A stretch of DNA of 64,000 nt. Source: an uncultured Pelagibacteraceae bacterium. GTDB lineage: Bacteria; Pseudomonadota; Alphaproteobacteria; Pelagibacterales; Pelagibacteraceae. How positions within the stretch are numbered: the first letter of the stretch is position 1; every line of letters starts with the position of its first letter. This document shows positions 1 through 9,705 of this stretch, piece by piece. The position numbers and the translations under genes were made by a program. The notes under the pieces were generated by a model that saw only the letters and a list, made by a program, of their open reading frames with translations, searched no databases and was not told where the DNA came from. The DNA lies in NCBI GenBank assembly GCA_902594255.1, contig CACJLN010000006.1, positions 1 to 64,000 of the forward strand, in the 5' to 3' direction.

Positions 1-1
1 G

Positions 2-241
2 AACAAAGTTATTAGAATTTTAAAAAAAACTGAGGATAAAATAAAAACAATTGCAGTTGGTGATAATTATAATGATTTAGATATGCTTAAAAATAGTGAT
101 GTCCCTTGTTTAGTATTCAATGATCAATTTAAACTTGATCAAATTAATATTGCTAATCTTGTATTTTCTAATCAGCCATCTCCAGAGGGCTGGGCTGATG
201 TGATTAAAATGGCTCTAGCTAAATTAAATTATAATGTCTAA
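2..241 (+). CDS. HAD-family (glucosyl/mannosyl)-3-phosphoglycerate phosphatase, C-terminal fragment
   Basis: The frame is open from base 2 to a TAA at 239-241 and gives about 79 C-terminal residues; the start lies outside the window. The motif GDNYNDLDM (residues 20-28 of the fragment) is the HAD motif IV that binds Mg2+ in sugar phosphatases. The SPEGWADVI segment near the end is like mannosyl-3-phosphoglycerate phosphatases. It sits 8 bases upstream of a glucosyl-3-phosphoglycerate synthase, so by inference it dephosphorylates glucosyl-3-phosphoglycerate to glucosylglycerate in the cytoplasm. The HAD call is secure; the substrate rests on gene context. Confidence 0.75.
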   Translation, partial: NKVIRILKKTEDKIKTIAVGDNYNDLDMLKNSDVPCLVFNDQFKLDQINIANLVFSNQPSPEGWADVIKMALAKLNYNV

Positions 242-249
242 ACTTTATT

Positions 250-1470
250 ATGAGTGAATTTTCTCAAAATGGAATAATTTCTACCCTACACGACTTTGGA
301 ACTAGATCTACAGCCGAAATTGAAAAAGACTTATTAAAATTTTCTAAAGAAAGAAAAATGGAATTAATTTTACCTTGTCTTTATTCAGAATTAGAGGGGA
401 ATGCTTTACCAAATATTGTAGAGGAAATCAGCAAAACAAAATATTTAGATCATATTATAGTTGGTCTTGATAAGGCGAATGAAAAGCAAGCAAAAAAAGC
501 CTGGAAGTTTTTTAAAAAATTAAAAACACCCTTTTCTTTATTATGGAATGATGGACCTGCATTAAAAAAACTTGATAAAGAATTAAAGAAAAAAGATCTT
601 TCACCGAGCGAACTTGGCAAAGGAAGAAATGTTTGGTATTGCATAGGAATGTCTATAGCAAGAGACACAGCACGATCTGTTGCTCTTCACGATTGTGATA
701 TAAAAACTTACGATAGAAGAATGCTGGCAAAACTATTTTATCCGGTTGTAAATCCTCTTTTTAACTTTGAATTTTGTAAAGGATATTATCCAAGAATTGC
801 CAATGGAAAGATGAATGGTCGTGTTGCAAGATTATTAGTTTTTCCATTGTTAACAGCTTTAGAGAAGACAATTGGCACAAGTGATTACTTGGAGTTTATG
901 AAATCTTTTAAATATCCGTTAGCTGGAGAATTTTCATTTAGACGGAACGTTTTACCTGAATTAAGAATTTCATCAGATTGGGGTATTGAAGTTGGGATTT
1001 TATCTGAAATGCAAAGAAGCTTTTCTCCACAAAATATTTGTCAGGTAGATTTAGCTGACACTTATGATCACAAACACCAGATTTTATCTAGTGATGATGA
1101 GACTAAAGGTTTATCTAGAATGTCAATTGATATTATTAAAACATTTATAAAAAAGTTAGCCACTCAGGGAAATACTTTTAGTAGAGAAAAGTTTAGATCT
1201 CTTAAAGCAACTTATTATAGATCAGCTTTAGATTTGATAGATATCTATAGAAGTGATGCTTACATGAATGGTCTAAAATTTGACTCTCATATTGAGGAAA
1301 AAGCTGTTGAATTATTTGCAGTTAATATTATGAAAGCAGGTGAAGCTTTTATTCTTAATCCAATGGATACGCCTTTTATACCTACGTGGAGTAGAGTTAA
1401 AAGTGCTATACCTGATTTTTTATCAAGATTAAAAGAAGTTGTTAATGAAGATAACAAAAAATATTCTTAA
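250..1470 (+). CDS. gpgS: Glucosyl-3-phosphoglycerate synthase (GT81 family)
   Basis: The 406-residue protein resembles GpgS, a retaining GT-A glycosyltransferase that joins glucose from an NDP-glucose to 3-phosphoglycerate. The metal-binding DCD triad is at residues 148-150, and an N-terminal PCLYSELE/IIVGLDKANE Rossmann-like half precedes it. The segment GEFSFRRN about residue 220 and the DWGIEVG segment that follows are typical of the family. The gene follows a HAD phosphatase by 8 bases, and its stop TAA shares a base with the ATG of the next gene (TAATG at 1468-1472), so the three are very likely co-transcribed. The product pathway is the compatible solute glucosylglycerate. Length is slightly above the usual bacterial 320-400 residues. 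Confidence 0.85.
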   Translation: MSEFSQNGIISTLHDFGTRSTAEIEKDLLKFSKERKMELILPCLYSELEGNALPNIVEEISKTKYLDHIIVGLDKANEKQAKKAWKFFKKLKTPFSLLWNDGPALKKLDKELKKKDLSPSELGKGRNVWYCIGMSIARDTARSVALHDCDIKTYDRRMLAKLFYPVVNPLFNFEFCKGYYPRIANGKMNGRVARLLVFPLLTALEKTIGTSDYLEFMKSFKYPLAGEFSFRRNVLPELRISSDWGIEVGILSEMQRSFSPQNICQVDLADTYDHKHQILSSDDETKGLSRMSIDIIKTFIKKLATQGNTFSREKFRSLKATYYRSALDLIDIYRSDAYMNGLKFDSHIEEKAVELFAVNIMKAGEAFILNPMDTPFIPTWSRVKSAIPDFLSRLKEVVNEDNKKYS

Positions 1471-3191
1471 TGGTCATTCAAAAAGATCAAAAAAAAATTA
1501 TATCTATACTAAAAAAAATCTATCGACAGATTTTAACTAAACAAAATATAGATTTATTAAAGAATGAAGTAGTACAATTAATCGAAGGCTTTAATAAAAA
1601 AAATCGAGTAAATAAGATAAATATCTCTGAAAAAACTTCACTAGTTATCAGCTATGGAGACAATATTTACTCAAGTCAATCAAGTTCAATGAAAATTTTT
1701 CAAAAATTTTTTCAAAAAAATTTAGAGAAATTATTTGATACAATTCATTTCTTGCCCTTTTATCCTTCAAGCAGCGATAGTGGTTTTGCCGTAAAGGACC
1801 ATTACCAGATTGATAAAAAAATTGGAAATTGGTCTGATTTAAAAAAAATTTCTAAATCAAAAAAAATTATGGCTGATGTGGTTATTAACCATGCTTCAGC
1901 GAGAGGTTTTTGGTTCAAAAATTTTTTAAAAAGAAAAAAACCTGGTAAAGATTATTTTTTAACAGTTAACTCAAAGTTTAATACTTCTAAAGTGGTAAGA
2001 CCAAGAGACCACAAATTATTAAAAAAAATTAAAATTTTTGAAAAAAATGATTATCTTTGGCGTACTTTTAGTCCAGATCAAATAGATCTAAATTTTAAAA
2101 ATCCCTCAGTGTTGCTAAGATTTATTAAAATTATAATCTATCTTATTAATAATGGTGTCACAATTTTTAGACTAGATGCTATTGCCTATCTATGGAAACA
2201 AAATGGCACTAAGTGTATTAATTTAAGTCAAACCCATGAAATCATAAAACTTTTAAGAGTTGTAACTAGTCTTCTTAATGTACAAACATTAATTATTACT
2301 GAAACAAACTTACCTGAAAAAGAAAATTTAAGTTACTTTGGAAAAAATAATGAGGCAAATTGGATTTATAATTTTTCTCTGCCACCATTATTAATTCACG
2401 CATTCCTATTTGAAAATAGCTCATATTTAAATCAATGGAGCAGAAAACTTCCATCTACAAAGCACGGAAATTGTTATCTAAATTTTATTGCTTCACATGA
2501 TGGTATAGGTATTAGGCCTACTGAGGGAATACTTAACGAAAAAACATTAAGCAGTTTTCTAAAAAGATTAAAAAAAAATGGATCAAAATTTTCTTACAGA
2601 AAAGTTCAAAATAAATCAAAAAAAGTATACGAAGCTAATATTACAGTTTTTGATGCATTAAGAAAATCTGATTTTGATCCAAAAGGTTTGTTTTTTTTAG
2701 AAAGGTACGTCTCTGCGCACGCTATAATGATCTCTTTTGAGGGTATCCCAGCTGTTTATTTCAATTCTTTATTTGGTAAATCTAATGATGAAGCAAAATA
2801 TATAATTACTGGGAACAATAGAGACGTCAATAGGTATAAGTGGAATTTTAATAATATTACTACAAAGCTTAGGAATAAAAAATCTAAACAAAGTATTTTC
2901 TATCGTAATATTGGGGCTTTATTAGAAATAAAAAGAAAACAAAAAGCTTTTCATCCCAATGCCTCAAGAATTAATATCAATCTTGGACCAAAAATATTTT
3001 GTTTTAAAAGAATAAGTAAAGATAAAAAACAATCAATTATTTGTATGACCAACTTATCGTCAAAGATACAAACTCCAAATTTTAAAAAAATTGGTAATTA
3101 TAGGGATCTGTTAAATTCAAATTTAAAATTTAGAGAAGAAACCTCATTAATTTTAAAACCGTTCCAAACAGTATGGTTAACAAATAACTAA
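1470..3191 (+). CDS. GH13_18 glycoside phosphorylase, probable glucosylglycerate phosphorylase
   Basis: This 573-residue alpha-amylase-fold enzyme belongs to the sucrose-phosphorylase group of GH13. The catalytic residues are visible: nucleophile Asp236 in FRLDAIAY, acid/base Glu278 in ITETN, and transition-state Asp344 in SHDGIGIRP. The SHDGIGIRPTEG form is closer to glucosylglycerate phosphorylases of the YcjM type than to true sucrose phosphorylases, which have THDGIG. Overlap with gpgS supports glucosylglycerate as substrate, giving glucose-1-phosphate and glycerate with phosphate. Lysine-rich composition reflects the AT-rich genome. Sucrose or glucosylglycerol specificity cannot be excluded without biochemistry. 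Confidence 0.75.
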   Translation: MVIQKDQKKIISILKKIYRQILTKQNIDLLKNEVVQLIEGFNKKNRVNKINISEKTSLVISYGDNIYSSQSSSMKIFQKFFQKNLEKLFDTIHFLPFYPSSSDSGFAVKDHYQIDKKIGNWSDLKKISKSKKIMADVVINHASARGFWFKNFLKRKKPGKDYFLTVNSKFNTSKVVRPRDHKLLKKIKIFEKNDYLWRTFSPDQIDLNFKNPSVLLRFIKIIIYLINNGVTIFRLDAIAYLWKQNGTKCINLSQTHEIIKLLRVVTSLLNVQTLIITETNLPEKENLSYFGKNNEANWIYNFSLPPLLIHAFLFENSSYLNQWSRKLPSTKHGNCYLNFIASHDGIGIRPTEGILNEKTLSSFLKRLKKNGSKFSYRKVQNKSKKVYEANITVFDALRKSDFDPKGLFFLERYVSAHAIMISFEGIPAVYFNSLFGKSNDEAKYIITGNNRDVNRYKWNFNNITTKLRNKKSKQSIFYRNIGALLEIKRKQKAFHPNASRININLGPKIFCFKRISKDKKQSIICMTNLSSKIQTPNFKKIGNYRDLLNSNLKFREETSLILKPFQTVWLTNN

Positions 3192-3198
3192 AATTTTT

Positions 3199-3600
3199 TT
3201 AACCTACTAATGCCTTTTCGAGATACTTTTTATCTAAATCACAATCCTTGTAGCCACGCTTAACAACATTCAAATATCTTTCTGTTGGAAACCTAAATGG
3301 AGTTTTTTCAACCATTGTATAAGTCATTACTTTTTTTCCATTATAATTGAAATAAAATTTTTTATATAGAACTGGAAAATCTTCATAAATATCTAATTTC
3401 TTTTCATCACTTTTAGAAATTTCGAATAATCCTCCTGGCACAACTGAATTTTTATTCGGCTCAATATCAGCTGCGCGGTATTTGCTCCTAAAAGTCAATT
3501 TGAAATCTTTCAAATTTATCTTTTTGAGAAAGATGCTATCTTTACATCTTTTTTTCATTTGAAAATGATGAAGATTACTGCCGTAAGCAAAGTAAAGCAT
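3199..3600 (-). CDS. Gamma-glutamylcyclotransferase-fold (AIG2/GGCT-like) protein
   Basis: The 133-residue product starts with the hallmark YGSNL loop (Tyr6-Leu10) of the GGCT fold. An acidic residue in the expected catalytic place, Glu73 in LDIYEDFP, follows a GGLFEI strand. The family cleaves gamma-glutamyl amides by forming 5-oxoproline, but many small bacterial members have no proven substrate. It is convergent with the upstream phosphorylase (7-base gap, no hairpin) and lies 29 bases downstream of a secreted repeat protein. Fold assignment is firm; the substrate is unknown. Confidence 0.75.
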   Translation of the reverse strand: MLYFAYGSNLHHFQMKKRCKDSIFLKKINLKDFKLTFRSKYRAADIEPNKNSVVPGGLFEISKSDEKKLDIYEDFPVLYKKFYFNYNGKKVMTYTMVEKTPFRFPTERYLNVVKRGYKDCDLDKKYLEKALVG

Positions 3601-3629
3601 TTATTATCTTAGAGTTTTAATTTTATTCA

Positions 3630-5390
3630 TTATTGCCCCATAGCTTCTCTTGCTTGTTCAACAGAATAATTTGTACCATGAGCTGCATTATATGCTTCAA
3701 CTGCTGCTGCAAAACTATCATAACCAGCACCAGCTGCAACTGCCTCTAAATCAACACTAACACCTGCTGCACTTGCTGCAGCAATCGTATCTGCTACATC
3801 CTGTAAACTTGCACCAGCGGCCTGAGCAAGAGCACCAGCATCAAAAGAACTTATAGATCCATTTGAAAGAGCCTCTATTACATTTAAGTTATCTTGATAA
3901 GCCGAAGCATATTCTTCAACAGACCAATCTGCACCATATTGAGCATTCGCAAGATCTGTTAAATCAGCATAATTATTTATATCTAAACCTCTAAAATCGC
4001 CCATAGCTCTTGCAAAATCATCTAGAGAGAAATTAAATTTAAAAGACTCTGATACTTGCGACACTGTTTTTGCAATATCATCAATTGACTCATCAGAAAT
4101 TACATTTTTAAAATCCTCAATATCAATAATCTCTCTAAAATTTTGTATAGCAAGCTGAGCCTTTATTTCTAGTATTTGCTCGTCGGATAATACAACCTCA
4201 ATACCATTGCTATCTTGTACTTTTGTTGGTATTGGATTTTTCCAAGCATTAGCCCAATCACTCAAGGCCCATTTGTTCATATCTGCCGTTGAGGCTAATT
4301 GCATATTTAGTGAGTCTAATTTAACATTCAAATCGTCTCTATATAAATTTAAGAGCCTATTTACAGGTAGACCATTATTTTCAAGATTTAAAATATCTAA
4401 TTGAATTTTGTTTGACTTAATATTTCTATTATTTTTTGTAAATTTCGTTATCTCACCAAGAATTTTTAATTCTTCGTCCTTAAAGTCATTAAAATTTGCT
4501 TCTGTCAAATCTTGCTCAAATCGTTTAGGAAGATTGTTCTTTTTAAGATCTTTTAATATAAAATCTGCTAGTCTATAACCACTTAAGGCAACTAAAGGAT
4601 TTTCATTTGCTAAATCTGGTAATTCAACTATTAATGAACTTAATAACTCATACTCTCTAAAAATTTCAGCTTTTTTAAGAGATCTTTTCAATTTTTTAGA
4701 GTTTTTTTGATTTTCTTTTAAATATTTTTTCTTTGTAAGTCTTTCTTCTGTCAATTTTTCAATTGATTTAATTGTTAAAGCTAAATGTTTATTGACTTCT
4801 TTGTGGATCTTTAATTTTTTCTTTTCTTCTTTAGATAGTTTAATTTCTTTAGTTTTAGCTTGGTTGAATAACTTATACATCGTGAAATAAACCTCGATAG
4901 CCTCTTCAGGAGAACTTTCTATAGTTAGCCCTACTGCTTCTCTCATTGTTTGTCTTGCTTGATTTAAATTATGAATTTTCTGCATTACTTTTTTACCACT
5001 ATTTGGATATTTAATTTCAAATCTCTCTAAATCTTTTTCATGATCTTTTAATTGTTGCATGTAAAAAAACTCAAAATAAGCCATACCCTTCATCATCTGG
5101 TGTGGGTATTTATCTAAAAGGCCTTTTTGATCCACGAAAATTCGTTTGACTTCCTCTTGTGACTTTTTAGAACGTGCAACAAAAGTTTTTAATTTTTCTG
5201 GAAATAATTCTTTTGGTACAGTTTCAATTTTTTTGAATTTACCTATAGCTTTTAAATCTTCCTTAAATACTCCTAATTTTTTCTCTTTTTCGGTTCTTTC
5301 TAGGCCAGCACTACTTGTAATTAAAAGAGAACTAATAAATAAAATCAATGTTAGAGTTTCTAGTATTCTTTTTATATTTTGAAAAAACAT
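3630..5390 (-). CDS. Secreted or envelope protein with coiled-coil region and Ala-rich C-terminal repeats, function unknown
   Basis: I chose the ATG at 5390, which forms TAATG with the stop of the upstream gene. The longer frame from 5450 would put 20 extra basic residues before a clear signal peptide (MFFQNIKRILETLTLILFISSLLI, cleaved near SSAGLE). The mature 560-residue chain is Lys/Glu-rich and helical with likely coiled coils up to about residue 330. The last 150 residues change character: Ala- and Asp-rich, low in Lys, with repeated GADWSVEEYASAY and GTNYSVEQAREAM type units. The DNA of this tail is visibly less AT-rich than its surroundings. I do not recognise the family. It may be a surface or periplasmic structural protein. 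Confidence 0.7.
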   Translation of the reverse strand: MFFQNIKRILETLTLILFISSLLITSSAGLERTEKEKKLGVFKEDLKAIGKFKKIETVPKELFPEKLKTFVARSKKSQEEVKRIFVDQKGLLDKYPHQMMKGMAYFEFFYMQQLKDHEKDLERFEIKYPNSGKKVMQKIHNLNQARQTMREAVGLTIESSPEEAIEVYFTMYKLFNQAKTKEIKLSKEEKKKLKIHKEVNKHLALTIKSIEKLTEERLTKKKYLKENQKNSKKLKRSLKKAEIFREYELLSSLIVELPDLANENPLVALSGYRLADFILKDLKKNNLPKRFEQDLTEANFNDFKDEELKILGEITKFTKNNRNIKSNKIQLDILNLENNGLPVNRLLNLYRDDLNVKLDSLNMQLASTADMNKWALSDWANAWKNPIPTKVQDSNGIEVVLSDEQILEIKAQLAIQNFREIIDIEDFKNVISDESIDDIAKTVSQVSESFKFNFSLDDFARAMGDFRGLDINNYADLTDLANAQYGADWSVEEYASAYQDNLNVIEALSNGSISSFDAGALAQAAGASLQDVADTIAAASAAGVSVDLEAVAAGAGYDSFAAAVEAYNAAHGTNYSVEQAREAMGQ

Positions 5391-6139
5391 TAACGATCTA
5401 CAATTTCTATTTTTTTTTCTTTGATAAATTCTAAAATTTGGGAACTGCAATTATCTATTTTGGATTTGTTTTCAGATCTAAGAACAACCGACACTCCTAA
5501 TTTTCCAGCATGAAAAAAAGGATAGCTACCAATTTCAACATCTTGATTTTGATTTTGAACTTGTTTTAGTGATTTTGCAATTTCACTTTCTACTGTTTTA
5601 AAATTTAATGTGTGACTTAATATAGGTTCACCTCCAACAATTTTATTTGTTAAGCCACCTAACATAGATTTCATTATTGAAGGTACACCTGGCAAACAAA
5701 ATACATTTTTTACACTAAATCCTGGAGCACCACTTGTTGGATTTAAGATCAACTCAGCATTTTCAGGCATCCAAGCCATTCTTTGTCTACCTTCATTAAA
5801 TTCGCCAGGTTGATAGTAAGATTCTAAAATTTTAAATGCCTCTTTATGTACTTCATATTTTAAACCGAAAGTTTTAGCAACAGACTCAGCGGTAATATCA
5901 TCGTGAGTAGGTCCTATCCCACCAGTTGTAAAAACATAATTATTTTCATTTCTTAATACATTAAGGGTATCAACAATAATTTTTTCAACATCAGGTATAA
6001 CTCTTACCTCGTTAACTTTTACTCCAATTGAATTTAACCAAGTTGCTAAAGTACTAGTATTAGTATCTTGTGTTCGACCAGAAAGAATTTCATTACCTAT
6101 AATTAGGATAGCAGCATTTACTTTTGTGTTTTTTGCCAT
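5390..6139 (-). CDS. CinA N-terminal / MoaB-Mog domain protein (COG1058)
   Basis: The 249-residue protein has the molybdopterin-binding-like fold seen in the first half of CinA, with GNEIL at residues 15-19 and TTGGIGPTHDD at 71-81. The C-terminal nicotinamide-nucleotide amidase domain of full-length CinA is absent, so this is the short form common in alphaproteobacteria. The family is linked to nucleotide pyrophosphatase activity on ADP-ribose or FAD-like substrates, but the role here is not certain. It is the first gene of a two-gene unit with the secreted repeat protein, joined by TAATG, and is divergent from sfsA with a gap of about 20 bases. Confidence 0.8.
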   Translation of the reverse strand: MAKNTKVNAAILIIGNEILSGRTQDTNTSTLATWLNSIGVKVNEVRVIPDVEKIIVDTLNVLRNENNYVFTTGGIGPTHDDITAESVAKTFGLKYEVHKEAFKILESYYQPGEFNEGRQRMAWMPENAELILNPTSGAPGFSVKNVFCLPGVPSIMKSMLGGLTNKIVGGEPILSHTLNFKTVESEIAKSLKQVQNQNQDVEIGSYPFFHAGKLGVSVVLRSENKSKIDNCSSQILEFIKEKKIEIVDR

Positions 6140-6159
6140 TTTATATGTATAATTTGAAA

Positions 6160-6858
6160 ATGAAATTTACCAAGTCTTTATTAAAAGGTAAACTAATCAA
6201 AAGATACAAGCGTTTTTTTGTTGATGTGCAATTAAATAAAGAAATTGTTACGGCCCATTGTCCAAATACTGGCTCTATGAAAGGCCTTCTTGATGAAGGT
6301 AATGAGGTTTATTTACTAAAAAATGACGATCCAAAAAGAAAATTAAAATACGGCTTAGAAATTATTAAAGCTAAAAATAATTTAGTTGGAGTTAATACTC
6401 ATTTGGCTAACAAGATTGTAAATCATGGATTATCCAATAATTTAATTAAAGAATTGAATAAAAATGACTCAATTAAATCTGAGGTTTTTTATAACAAAGA
6501 AACTAGGTTTGATTTCTTAGTCGAGAAAAATAAGCAAAAAAGTTTTATTGAAGTTAAAAATGTAACCCTTTTTAGAGATAAAAAAACTGCTGAATTTCCT
6601 GATGCAATTACAACAAGAGGCTCTAAACATCTTCTTACCCTTATTGATGCCATAAAAAAAGGGTATAAAACATATTTAATATTTCTGGTTCAAATTCAAA
6701 ATATGGAATATTTTAAAATAGCTAAAGATATTGACGATGAATATCATAAGAATTATTTGAAAGCTAAAAAAGCAGGTGTTAATTTTTTAGCTTACAGATG
6801 TAAGATTAATTCAAAAGAAATTTTAATAGAAAAGAAATTAAAAATTATTAATGACTGA
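6160..6858 (+). CDS. sfsA: SfsA family DNA/RNA-binding nuclease-like protein
   Basis: From the ATG at 6160 the protein has 232 residues and starts MKFTKSLLKGKLIKRYKRF, the usual SfsA N-terminus. Starting at 6124 would add 12 residues and overlap the divergent CinA-like gene, so I reject it. The OB-like N-terminal part (TAHCPNTGSMKGLL) and the nuclease-like core (TRFDFLV, FIEVKNVTL, FPDAITTRGSKHL) match the family. SfsA was named for sugar fermentation stimulation in E. coli and binds nucleic acid; its true role is unsettled. The stop overlaps the start of map by 8 bases. Confidence 0.88.
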   Translation: MKFTKSLLKGKLIKRYKRFFVDVQLNKEIVTAHCPNTGSMKGLLDEGNEVYLLKNDDPKRKLKYGLEIIKAKNNLVGVNTHLANKIVNHGLSNNLIKELNKNDSIKSEVFYNKETRFDFLVEKNKQKSFIEVKNVTLFRDKKTAEFPDAITTRGSKHLLTLIDAIKKGYKTYLIFLVQIQNMEYFKIAKDIDDEYHKNYLKAKKAGVNFLAYRCKINSKEILIEKKLKIIND

Positions 6859-7624
6859 TTATTCAGAAAAGTTTGAAAAGATGAGAATTGCTGGAAAGCT
6901 TGCTGCTCAAACACTTGATATGCTTACAGAAAATATCAAAGAAGGTATTTCAACAGCCCATATTGATAAACTTGGATACGAGTTCATAAGAGATAACGGT
7001 GGTTACTCTGCTCCTCAATACTATCGAGGATTTACTAAATCATTATGTACATCTCTTAATCATGTTGTTTGTCATGGTATACCTTCAGAGGATAGAATTT
7101 TAGAACAAGGCGATGCAGTGAATGTTGATGTAACAGCCATAGTTAATGATTACTATGGGGATACAAGCAGAATGTTTTGCATTGGGAATACTTCTGTAAA
7201 GTTAAACAATCTTATTAATGCAACTTATGACTCAATGATGAAGGCTATTAAAATTTTAAAACCTGGAATTAAGATGGGAGATATAGGTTACGAAATTCAA
7301 TCGAATGTTGAGGAAAAAGGTTTTTCTGTGGTAAGAGATTTTTGTGGACACGGAATTGGTTCTGTTTTTCATGAGCCACCAAATGTTTTACACTATGGCA
7401 AAAAAAACACTGGTATGGAATTAAAGCCTGGAATGACTTTTACAATAGAACCTATGATTAACGAAGGTAAATTTGATACAAAATTGCTTAATGATGGTTG
7501 GACTGCAGTTACTAAAGATAAATCTTTATCTGCACAATTTGAACATACAGTAGGAATTACAGAAAATGGTTATGAAATCTTTACAGAATCTGCTAAAGGT
7601 TATTTAAAGCCCCCATACTTATAA
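6851..7624 (+). CDS. map: Type I methionine aminopeptidase
   Basis: This 257-residue cytoplasmic metalloprotease removes the initiator methionine from new proteins. All five metal ligands are present: Asp93 (NVDVTA), Asp104 (YGDTSR), His167 (CGHGIG), Glu200 (FTIEPM) and Glu231 (FEHTV). His75 in the VCHGIP segment is the usual substrate-side histidine. Length is standard for the type Ia enzyme. It overlaps sfsA by 8 bases and is 3 bases before purB, so it is probably expressed with the purine genes. Confidence 0.97.
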   Translation: MTDYSEKFEKMRIAGKLAAQTLDMLTENIKEGISTAHIDKLGYEFIRDNGGYSAPQYYRGFTKSLCTSLNHVVCHGIPSEDRILEQGDAVNVDVTAIVNDYYGDTSRMFCIGNTSVKLNNLINATYDSMMKAIKILKPGIKMGDIGYEIQSNVEEKGFSVVRDFCGHGIGSVFHEPPNVLHYGKKNTGMELKPGMTFTIEPMINEGKFDTKLLNDGWTAVTKDKSLSAQFEHTVGITENGYEIFTESAKGYLKPPYL

Positions 7625-7627
7625 TTA

Positions 7628-8920
7628 ATGATAAAAAGATACTCAAGAAAAGAACTCACTGATATTTGGTCAGAGGAGAATAAATATAAAATCTGGCTAG
7701 ATGTTGAAATTGCGGCAGCTCAAGCAATGGAAAAGCTAGGCCAAATACCAAAAGGTGTATCATCAGTTGTCAGGAAAAAAGCAAGAATTAATGTCAAAAG
7801 AATTCATCAAATTGAAAATCAAGTAAAACATGATGTAATTGCTTTTTTAACTTCGGTTACTGAAAAAGCAGGAATAAAAGCAAGATATCTTCATCAAGGC
7901 ATGACTTCTTCTGATGTTTTAGATACAAGTTACAATATTCAACTAGTGCAATCAGGAAAAATAATCCTTAAAGACCTAGACCAAATTTTAAAAGTTTTAA
8001 AAAAACAAGCAAAAAAATACAAATTCACACCTTGTATGGGAAGAAGTCATGGAATTCATGCTGAACCAATTACATTTGGTTTAAAACTTGCATCTTTTCA
8101 TGAGGAATTTAAAAGAAATAAAAAAAGATTAATAAGTGCAATAGATGATGTGTCAACATGTGCAATATCAGGTGCTGTAGGAACTTTTGCAAACATTCAT
8201 CCAAATGTTGAAAAACATGTTGCCAAAAAACTTAATCTAAAAATTGAACCAATTTCAACTCAAGTAATCCCCAGGGATAGACATGCTTTCTATTTCTCAG
8301 TTTTAGGAATTATCGCTGGTTCGATAGAACGAGCTGCTACTGAAATAAGACATCTTCAAAGAACAGAAGTTTATGAGTTGCAAGAATTTTTTTCAAAAAA
8401 TCAAAAAGGTTCTTCAGCTATGCCTCATAAAAAAAATCCAATCTTGAGTGAAAATTTAACAGGTCTTGCAAGAATGATTAGAAGCGCAGTTGTTCCTGCG
8501 TTAGAAAATATAGCTTTATGGCATGAAAGAGACATTTCTCACTCAAGTGTAGAGAGAAATATCGGCCCAGATGCCAACATCACTCTAGATTTTGCGTTGG
8601 TTAGATTAGCAAATATTCTAGACAATATGGTTGTTTATCCAAATAAAATGCTTGAAAATTTAAATATCACAAAGGGTTTAATTTTTTCACAAGAATTAAT
8701 GCTTGAGCTTACGAAAACTGGTTTAACTAGAGAAAAATCTTATAAAATGGTTCAAACATATTCAAAAAGATGTTTTTCTGAAAATCTAAATTTGTATGAA
8801 GCTATTCAATCCGATAAATATATAACAAGTAAAATCTCATCAAAAAGATTGAGATCTATTTTTAGCTACTCTAAGCATTTTAAAAATATAAATTTAATTT
8901 TTAGAAGAGTTTTTAAATAA
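7628..8920 (+). CDS. purB: Adenylosuccinate lyase
   Basis: The 430-residue enzyme of the fumarase/aspartase superfamily releases fumarate from SAICAR and from adenylosuccinate in purine synthesis. The superfamily signature [10 protein letters not shown] is at residues 262-271. The [11 protein letters not shown] segment carries the catalytic His, and [11 protein letters not shown] supplies substrate contacts. It heads a purB-purC-purS-purQ-purL run; its TAA shares a base with the purC ATG (TAATG). Nothing unusual in length or motifs. Confidence 0.97.
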   Translation: MIKRYSRKELTDIWSEENKYKIWLDVEIAAAQAMEKLGQIPKGVSSVVRKKARINVKRIHQIENQVKHDVIAFLTSVTEKAGIKARYLHQGMTSSDVLDTSYNIQLVQSGKIILKDLDQILKVLKKQAKKYKFTPCMGRSHGIHAEPITFGLKLASFHEEFKRNKKRLISAIDDVSTCAISGAVGTFANIHPNVEKHVAKKLNLKIEPISTQVIPRDRHAFYFSVLGIIAGSIERAATEIRHLQRTEVYELQEFFSKNQKGSSAMPHKKNPILSENLTGLARMIRSAVVPALENIALWHERDISHSSVERNIGPDANITLDFALVRLANILDNMVVYPNKMLENLNITKGLIFSQELMLELTKTGLTREKSYKMVQTYSKRCFSENLNLYEAIQSDKYITSKISSKRLRSIFSYSKHFKNINLIFRRVFK

Positions 8921-9705
8921 TGAAAAAAGGAAAAAAATTATATGAGGGTAAAGCAAAGATTATTTATGCAACACAAGATAAGAATTTGGTGATACAATAT
9001 TTTAAAGATGACGCTACTGCGTTTAATAACCAAAAAAAATCTACAATTGAGGGAAAAGGAGTTTTAAATAATAGAATTTCAGAACATATTCTCTCAAATC
9101 TGTCCCAAATAGGGATCAAAAATCACTTAGTCAAAAGATTGAATATGCGTGAACAAGTAATAAAGTTGGTTGAAATTTTACCAATCGAATTTGTTGTCAG
9201 AAATGTTGCTACTGGTTCGTTAACCAAAAGACTTGGTATAGAAGATGGAACTGTTCTTAAAGAACCCTTAATTGAGTATTGCTTGAAAGATGACAAACTT
9301 GGAGATCCATTGATAGCTGAAGAGCATATTTATGCTTTTGAATGGGCAACAAAAAAAGAGATAGATAAAGTTAAAAAAATGATACTAAGAATAAATGATT
9401 TCATGATTGGTATGTTTAGAGGGGTTGGCATCAACCTTATTGATTTCAAATTAGAATTTGGAAGAATAAAAATTAATGGAAAAAATGAAATAATTCTAGC
9501 TGATGAAATAAGTCCTGATACTTGTAGATTGTGGGACTCAATAACAGATAAAAAACTCGATAAAGATAGATTTAGAAAAGATTTAGGAGGATTAATACCT
9601 GCTTACACAGAAGTTGCTAAAAGATTAGGGATATTGCATGAACAGTCTAATATATCTGCTGTGAATGTAACAAAATTGTCATCCATTAAGAAAAAAAATA
9701 AATGA
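8920..9705 (+). CDS. purC: Phosphoribosylaminoimidazole-succinocarboxamide (SAICAR) synthase
   Basis: PurC ligates aspartate to CAIR with ATP. The 261 residues include the N-terminal YEGKAKI nucleotide loop, [15 protein letters not shown], and the C-terminal [10 protein letters not shown] motif, all diagnostic. The stop overlaps the purS start by 4 bases (ATGA). Short compared with fused eukaryotic forms but normal for alphaproteobacteria. Confidence 0.97.
   Translation: MKKGKKLYEGKAKIIYATQDKNLVIQYFKDDATAFNNQKKSTIEGKGVLNNRISEHILSNLSQIGIKNHLVKRLNMREQVIKLVEILPIEFVVRNVATGSLTKRLGIEDGTVLKEPLIEYCLKDDKLGDPLIAEEHIYAFEWATKKEIDKVKKMILRINDFMIGMFRGVGINLIDFKLEFGRIKINGKNEIILADEISPDTCRLWDSITDKKLDKDRFRKDLGGLIPAYTEVAKRLGILHEQSNISAVNVTKLSSIKKKNK

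Noticed and set aside
5391-5450. Earlier start for the secreted repeat protein
   Set aside because: It adds 20 basic residues before the signal peptide and overlaps the CinA-like gene by 60 bases; the ATG at 5390 forms TAATG with the upstream stop.
5390-6139. Full-length CinA
   Set aside because: Only the N-terminal MoaB-like domain is present; the C-terminal amidase domain is missing.
6124-6159. Earlier start for sfsA
   Set aside because: It overlaps the divergent CinA-like gene and gives a non-family N-terminus.
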